Made by a program: the position numbers and the translations under genes
Assembly (NCBI GenBank): GCA_013398055.1
Contig: VZRS01004071.1
Location: forward strand, 319,934-383,933
Direction of reading: 5' to 3'
Length of the DNA stretch: 64,000 nucleotides
From: Ifrita kowaldi
Taxonomy: Eukaryota > Chordata > Aves > Passeriformes > Cinclosomatidae
The notes under the pieces: model-generated
Databases searched by the model: none
Told to the model about the DNA's origin: nothing
What the model saw: only the letters and a program-made list of their open reading frames with translations
Shown here: in pieces, positions 54,501-62,406 of the stretch
Layout of the letters: every line of letters begins with the position of its first letter
Position numbering within the stretch: position 1 is the stretch's first letter

Positions 54501-57500
54501 ATTTCACCAGTTGGTTCCATAAACTGATTTAGATTCAAGAACTTTCCCCACGTTTTCTTTATTCAGAGCATGATGTCACTTTATGCCTCTTTCTTAAAAG
54601 ATGTTTTGAAGTTTTCCTTTATTTTGTGTTTATTTGAAAATAGGTTATTTTGTATTTCAGCCATGTCATCATTAGTGTATGACTTTTGTATTCGTATTTA
54701 TTCCTTCTGTGAATTTAATACAGAAACAAATGCTAGGAGTCTGAAACTAAGATTTGTAATATCTTAAACACCTTTTCCCTGTCACTTTTGTATGCTGTGT
54801 GAACTTCTGAGAGCTATGAAGTGATTTTTTTCAACTCCTCTGTAATGTCTGGATATATACAACTAAGGCGCAATCTAAAACATGCCCACATAACATAATT
54901 TAAAGTTTTTTTTAAAATTCTACTAAAGTTTATTTTTGTAGAGAAAATTTCTTCTTCTTCTTGGCAATTAAAAGTACAACTCTTACTTCGTGTCTGAAGT
55001 TTAATTTTTGCAATAAGCGCACAATACTGTTGCAATGCCTTTCCTCCACTTTTTCCCCTCTTTGAGCCAGTTCTGAGTGATGGGTGGCTGCCGGGTGCCG
55101 CTGTGGCGGGGCGCGGTGCAGTGCGCGCGGCCGCCGCCAGGGGGCGGTGGGACATTCCCGCTTCCCGGCGCTGCGGCACTGGGAAAGCCCCAGCGCCAAA
55201 CGCCGGGACAAGGGACAAGGGCCAAGCGCTGCTCTGACAGCCCCTGTGTGTGTCCGACGTGCTTTAGGAATAACGCTACTCCTAACAGTGGATATTGACT
55301 ATTCCTTCGCCCTTGCCGTTCCTAGATACACTCGGAGTTACATCACGAATCAAAACAACTTTTGATTCGTATTTCTTGAAGCAAAGGAAGAGTTGGTAAC
55401 TTGCACGAGTTTAAGGGATCGTCAGTCAAAATTTAGCATGAGAAAAGTTGGTTTTGCTTTCCAAAACATCTCAAAGCACAGTTTAAATTATCTTGCTTAC
55501 TTAAGCTCAAGGAAGAAATTAATATGAGAAAGGGTAAGGATGCAAACTGCGGAACAATCATTCAATGCACTGGCATTTGACTTGTTATCAATTAATGGTT
55601 TTGTGAACTTGAAAGTAAATTGAGAGGAACAATTGCAAAATATATAATTTGATTTACAAAAGTAACCAATTAATTAAGCCAGGCCCAAAATATCTACCGG
55701 GCTCGTGGTTGAAAGATTCTCCTGCACAGCAGAAGGCCTTTCAGGCTTGAATCTGGAAGAGAATAGATTGAATTATTAACTCATTAGGAACAGTTCTATT
55801 ACATTTTTCTTTGCTGTTTATAAGAAAGAGGGAGGTCACCTGCTGAAAATATCTGACAAACAGATTCATGCTTATAGAATCATTGAAGCTACTTTTGTCA
55901 GTGTTAACTGTTTCACCTAAGGAATTTTAACAAATATTATTTTTCACTGATTTCAGTACTTCTGTGATATATAATTATTTGCGAAGGAGTGCAGGTATTG
56001 ATCATTTCCAGGCTACCTATAGAGAATATCATAAGCATTTTTAAAGAAGGCAGCTCTAGTTTTGTGTGCTGCAGGGTAGGGTACATGTCGAGTAACTAAA
56101 TGAAGGTTTTGTCTCAAATACTGTTCAAATAAGGTAGCTTTTCAAAAATAGGCAAGGTGGTTCTACAGGTCTAAAAAATAGACTGACAATAGACTTGAAA
56201 TCTCAGTATAAATAGACTTTTCTTTTAAAGTTTTATGTCAATTTTCTGCATTTATCCAGACTGCTGGCAAAGCTGTCTGACGTGCAGAACTTATTGCAAG
56301 TGAAGACTGCAGTGAAGTCTTAGTTGTTGGTTAGATTAAAAAAAGACAAAAACAACAAAACCTACAAACTAACAACCCCCCTGGAGCTGTTGTAACCTAG
56401 TGTAGACCTGATGTAGATAAGTGGTACAAGTAATTTCTTAGGGCGGTGGTGGCAGCTGACTCGAGCAGTCGTCCCCTCGCTGCCGATTGTGCCCTGCTCT
56501 GCTTCCTTGAGCTTCTTATTAGAGATGTTTGTGAAGGTCAGTGGTGAAGCTGATTAGGGAAAACTCTTCTCTTCCCGCTGGGTTATTTTGTCTTTCAAGC
56601 TGTATCTGTTCCCATATTGTGTAAAACATGCATTGTATTGAATAATACTTGTGCCAGCACTAACTCAGAGAGAAGTAAAAGTGTTTAAGGGTAGGGGTGA
56701 CTGCATAGGCTCTTAGAAGCAATGCTATCATGAAATATCTAATCTCAGTCCCAGAAAGGACTTCTCTGATGTTTATCTTATTCATGCCATATACAACAAT
56801 TTGCAGTGCTCTTGGAACGCATAGTTTGATGTATTTGATCTACAGAAAAAAGAGAAAAGAATTACAGAAAATCTTCTCAAGCTAAAAATCCTATTTTGAA
56901 AGTGAAAGGAAAATTTGTAGGCATGTTTCCATTTCTTTCCTCCTGCCTTCCAGTTTATTAACAAAATTTGTATGGGGTGGTCTGGAGGTCTAAAAAACCT
57001 CCCCACATTTTAGAACATATAGAAAGTGCTTTCATTCTGGTATAATTAACAGCAAATTTAATCCCATGTGCTAAATATTATTTAATTTTAATATTTCATG
57101 CTGCTTTTTTTTTTTTTTGAACAATGCCTAAAATTAGAAATCTTGGCGTGATTAATCCTGTATTTTTTAAACATAAGTACACGTGTCATTCTATTGTCAA
57201 GTTGCTTATATTCCCACAGCTGAGATGGTTAAAAATGTGGTGAACATGTCGTTTAATCTAAACAGTGTTTTGGCATGGCTTGTCTTTTTATTTTAGTCTT
57301 TTGCTGCACTTCGCTGTGGGTCTGACTGTGAATTTTTCAGTGCTGCTTTGACGTTTATGCACATGTATTTGTAAGAAGGTTGTTTGTTATTTTGCAGGCC
57401 CACCTTCAACCCTCCCTCTAAGCACTCAAACCTCTAGTGGCAGCTCCACTCTTTCCAAGAAGAGACCACCTCCCCCACCCCCAGGACACAAAAGAACCCT

Positions 57501-60500
57501 CTCTGACCCACCAAGCCCACTACCTCATGGACCCCAGAATAAGGGCCCAATTCCTTGGGGTGAGTTTTGAATGCAAAACAAAAGGGCAGGGGAAAACCTT
57601 TATGATGGCTGATACATGATCTTTGGTTTCTTTTTACCTGGTGCTTGCTTTCCAATGATTGCAGCTTGATGTAGCGTCAGCTCAGATAAAGCAGCAGTTC
57701 TATCTTCTGTCACTCTGCCTTCCAGGCTGCTGCAGCCGAGTCTCACTTGAGAAAGCTGAAAATCCTCCACGCTCCCCTGGGGCCCAATCCAATCTCCTCC
57801 ACTGCCTCCCTCTCTCTGCCGTAGCTTCCCAGGCTCTGCCCTCACCCCGGCCCCTCAGCCACTGCTCTCCTCTGCCTCTGCCTCTGCTTCTACCCCCTCC
57901 CCTGCTGCTGCTGCTGTGCCCAGCCCAGGGACCAGCTGCAGGGATGCAGCTTTGGGGCACACAGACCCCAGTGTGTCTGTGCAGGTCTCACAACTGCCAC
58001 AGGAGCTTCTTTCCTTGGGCTCTGGGCTGCACCTCTCCTGTAAAGTGTTCACACCTCGCTGGTGGGAATGTCTTGTCTTGATATGTATTTGGCTTTTGTG
58101 ATGTTGTCTGTACATACACAAAGACTGATAGGTTTGCATCCTTCTACCAGCAGAAGTTACACAGAAACAGTGCTTTTAAATTTTTTTTTTTTACATGGAT
58201 ACCTTTCTGACAGATGCTTTTTGGAAACTATTTTCCAGACTACTCTGGAAAGATTCTTCCTCTTTTGAATAAACATTGCTCTATGCAGTCAAATTCTCTT
58301 GGTAGCTATAAATCTCAGGCCCATGTGAATTTCTGTGATTTCAGTCTTGGTGGCAGGATTTCCATGAATCTGTAACTTTTTAAACTGGAATCCAGTGTTT
58401 ACATAGGTATATCATCCATACACTACTTGTGTCTTAAGAGAATCCTCTCTCTCGTCTAGTATAAACACACAATTACTAGCCTAAAATAAAAAATTGGTAA
58501 CCTAAAAGCACCATTTTTTTTCAGCAAATTGAGTTAAATGTAGTAAATACTGAAGTACTCATGTGTGATTTAATCTAGGATTCAATATGAAGAGAAGTAT
58601 ACAGTCCAATGAAAAGCAAAGACTTTTTCTCAAGGAATACATGTAATGGAATGTTTTCAGTTCTCTACTTCTCAGAGGTCTGGGATATGGAAAAAAATTA
58701 TTTTCTGTGTTCTGGAGTCTAGCAGCCCTGTACTTTTTCAGAGGTAGTAAAGACATTTTGAAGAGCTTGGACTTTGAAAATGTAAAAAACCCCCAAATAT
58801 TTAAGTCCAAAACAGCACCTAAAGTACCATATACTAGAATACTCCATGTCGCACTATTAGGCTGAAAAGTGTGATAGGATTAGATGCTAAGCAAGTGCCA
58901 GCTTTTCCTTAAACACATTAGACAACAGATAAAGGAATAAGAAAATGTGGGAAAGGTGCAGGTGTACAGTTGGAGATGAAGAAGCCTGTAGCAGTAAAAC
59001 ACCTTGTCAGAGCAGGGCCAGAGAAGAATATTGTTTTTCTGTCTCTTCACTGCTTTTCAGGGCACGCTAAACTTCAGTGAATGGAAGAGGGACCTCTTCT
59101 CCCAATTTTGCTTAGCTGAGATCTGTACAAAAGCTTGTTTCAAAGTCCATTTGGATTTTTAAGCAAGTATTAAATTTTGTGTCTGTGAGAGGGAGTTTCT
59201 TGTATCTGCCTTTGTGTTTTTTTGCTTAAGAACATTGTCAGATGTTCACTGCTTTTCCTTTCAGAAGCTTTCTTCTTTGTTGTTATATTTCTTGCTATGT
59301 TGAATTTCAGCATTTGTTTTCTAATCTGTGCATTAATTGAAGTTTCAAGCAGAGCAATCCTTAGCTTATGTCTAAGCAAATTGAGTTACTATTCAAAGAT
59401 GTTCTAAAAATGTCATACAGATTCTTTTGTATTTCCATAGCAACCACGAGATATTTTTCCTTGCTTTATCCATAGGATCGGCATGTTTGCTGTTTTACCT
59501 TAGTTCCTTTTTTTGCACCACTTTTAAACACAAACATATTTTTAGCAAGGCACAGCATGAGCCTTTTCTGCTGTTTCATTTAGACATCAATGCGCCAAGA
59601 ATGGTATTTAGAAAAATGTGTCATTCTTTTGAATGAGAAGTATTTTGTGTTCTTGGATCATTAAATGTCACTTTGCATCTATTTCAATGACAAAATTTAC
59701 TAATGGTTGTTGAAGCTGGTTCTAAGATTAAGACATGCTGTAATAGGAGAGGAAAAGGGGGATGGAAAGACATTAAACCAAACAAGTTGGTGTCATTATA
59801 CCTTGAAAATGGTGATGGCTAATGGAGAGAAGCTTTCTGCTGAAGTAGTCCAGAGCACTTGGGTTTGGATTTTGCTGCCTTTTGACAGAATTCTGTATAG
59901 CCAGGATATTTTCTTTACCAATGGCTAAAGTGCAGATTGTGGGAACATACAAACTTGGTCACTAAATCAGTAAAGGCTGTTCTTTACATAGGATAAAATA
60001 CCAATCCTTAGAAATTTAATGTTTTGTGAATAAAATCAAATTCATGCCGGCTTTAAAATGACATGCCTCGCAATGCAAAATGTAAACATCTGTGATAAAT
60101 TTATCTGATACTGGCCTGCTGTATCTCCTTCTGTACAGAGCAAATTGAAACACTATTTCAAAACAAATGCCCTACAGCAATGTCATTCAATCTTCCCTTG
60201 CCAGGAGATGAGAGCTACCAGTGATTTGTTTTAAAATGTGTTATATGAAAGGTCATCTTGGATTATTTTGGTCCCTCCTGCTTTTTCAGCTGCAAAATTA
60301 TTAATAAACAATAAAGTGAAAAATTATCTTTTAGATATGTTGTATAGAAGATACTTAGAGGAATGCATGTTTTGCTTTAAATTGCACCCTCTGCTGATTA
60401 TATTTCAGTTATCCTATTTTTTTTTTTTTAATTGTCCTTTTTTTCACCTCAGGTAATGATTTGGGCCCGCCTTCAACTAAGGCTGCAAACAAGTTTGAGG

Positions 60501-62353
60501 GGATGTCTCAGCAGTCAAGGTAAAATCTGCATATATGAAGGCAAAGATGAAAATTCAAATAAATATAACTAATTTGTAAATTAGAAAAGGAAAGCCTTTC
60601 ATAGCAAATAAAATCCTAGCTATGTTTCTTCATGAGTTTTCTGCATGCCTTACTAGCATACAAATACTTGGGCTCCATTGAGCCTCCTACGCTTTGTTCC
60701 GCGCTGTCCATGCACAATCCATCCTTTGAGCAGGATGGACAGAACGACTTGTACCCGGATATATCTGCTGCTCCTACAGAAGTGCTCTCCCAGCTGGGGA
60801 ATGCTGCCTCAGACCGCAGTCCAGCAGGACAAAAGTTTTATTTTCATGTCTCCTGGCATTTCATTTTGTCTGCTTCAGTGTGAGGTGTCCTGCCTTTAGC
60901 AGCAGTGTCACTCTGGGTACAGGCTGGCATCAAAGATGGCTCTGTAAGAGAGAGAGTTCATCTCAGTCTTCCAGTTTAGCTCTTTTCCACTCTGTCAGGC
61001 TTATGTGCTGCCACACAGTCTGCAGTAACACAAATTGCTTTTAGCTCGTAGTTCATCAGGTCTGTCCATTACAAGTGTCTTTTTCAATAGCTGGAGTAGT
61101 AAGGACAGCCATACATTGCTGTCACTTAGAGTTTGCTTCTCCTCTGTCTGTGCTGTGATTCCAAAATCCTGGGGTTCAGAGTATGGTAATTCCAATAAAC
61201 ACCCGCCTCAGGCACACAGCCTCGCATGACCACGAGTGTGTGGGATGGGCTGTGACAGGGGATGGATGTGTAACCTCAAACAGGGCACAGCAGAAGATGT
61301 GTAGGAAGAGTTTCTGGACGCCCCCAGACTGTGATCTTGTCAGGACAGGCAGGGGACCTGTTGTTGGTAGCACAGCTGGCTTCCCACGTTTGCGGAATCC
61401 ATCCAGCTGGCACTGGGCATTCAGGGAAAAAGTGGTGATGTTCCACAGCACAGAGAGCTGGGCCCATGCTAGGTACTTGTCAGACAAGGGTAAAGGTATG
61501 GTCCTTGTACTCCATGGCATTAGAGAGAGGCCAAGGTAGGAGCTGGGCTTCGATGATCTTGGTGGGCCCCTTCCAACTCAGGATATTCTATGATCCTATG
61601 ATTTATTGAATCAAGATTGAGCTCGGCTGTTCTTTCAATTTTATGTCATGATGTATTTTGACTATTTAAAAAACAGCTAGAAATTAAAACTGTTCCATCA
61701 TGCTCATTTTGAAATGTTGGCTGCAGAGACAAGCAATACCAGAATCAAGGCTGTTAATGCAGAAGACTCTCTGCTCTGTTGAACATACTCTGGCAGCTTT
61801 CTCACTCTTTTTTTTCCTTGTTTTTTTAGTCATTATTTTGAGCTGATACTAATTTTTATTTATTTTTAGATTTTTATGCCTTAAATCAATTTGCTTTCTT
61901 CTCTTCTTCCACAGTCTTTTTCTATAAAAGTGACTTATGTGTGGTTTTAGAGGAAAAACTTTGATGGGAATAGCTAACACATGTGTAATACAGGTTGACA
62001 GAGTAAAGCATGTTGTTTTCCCACAATCATCAGTATTTCCTGGGAGCAGCAGAGACCTTGTCTCCTCCTGCAGCAGAGTGTGTGTGTGATATAATATCAT
62101 GCATGTGCAGGAGGCTACAAGGCACAGGCTCAGTCCTGGAAAACTTCACTGACATAAAGCACAGATTATGTTTTGTATGTTTCAGTATAATTATTTTGAA
62201 GAACAAATTTTCCTTACAGTGCAGAATCTGCCCACAGATCTGGTCTTTCAGCTTCACCTCTTTGCAGAGTACGTTTTGCATGTACCATAGTTCATAGAAT
62301 ATATCTGCCCCACAGCACTGAAATTGTGTGGGGTTTGTATGTCTTTTTCTCCG

Positions 62354-62406
<53 letters not shown>

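Larger units (their letters stand above)
47871..57397 (+). other. ASAP1: ASAP1 intron (9.5 kb, largest fully contained)
   Basis: Contains T runs near 50771-50787, a TA/TG microsatellite at 53017-53041, an internally deleted CR1 element (53050-54460), a CpG-rich patch with a CTCF-like site (55078-55265) and otherwise unassigned AT-rich DNA. No extra exon is supported. Confidence 0.75.

Noticed and set aside
54814..55218. 134-codon minus-strand open frame starting in GC-rich DNA
   Set aside because: The Ala/Arg/Pro-rich start comes from the CpG-rich patch and the rest is AT-rich with no domain. No evidence of a gene.
57659..58139. Overlapping open frames on both strands rich in Ser, Pro, Leu or Gly, Glu
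   Set aside because: Explained by the pyrimidine-rich low-complexity sequence in the intron after 57559.
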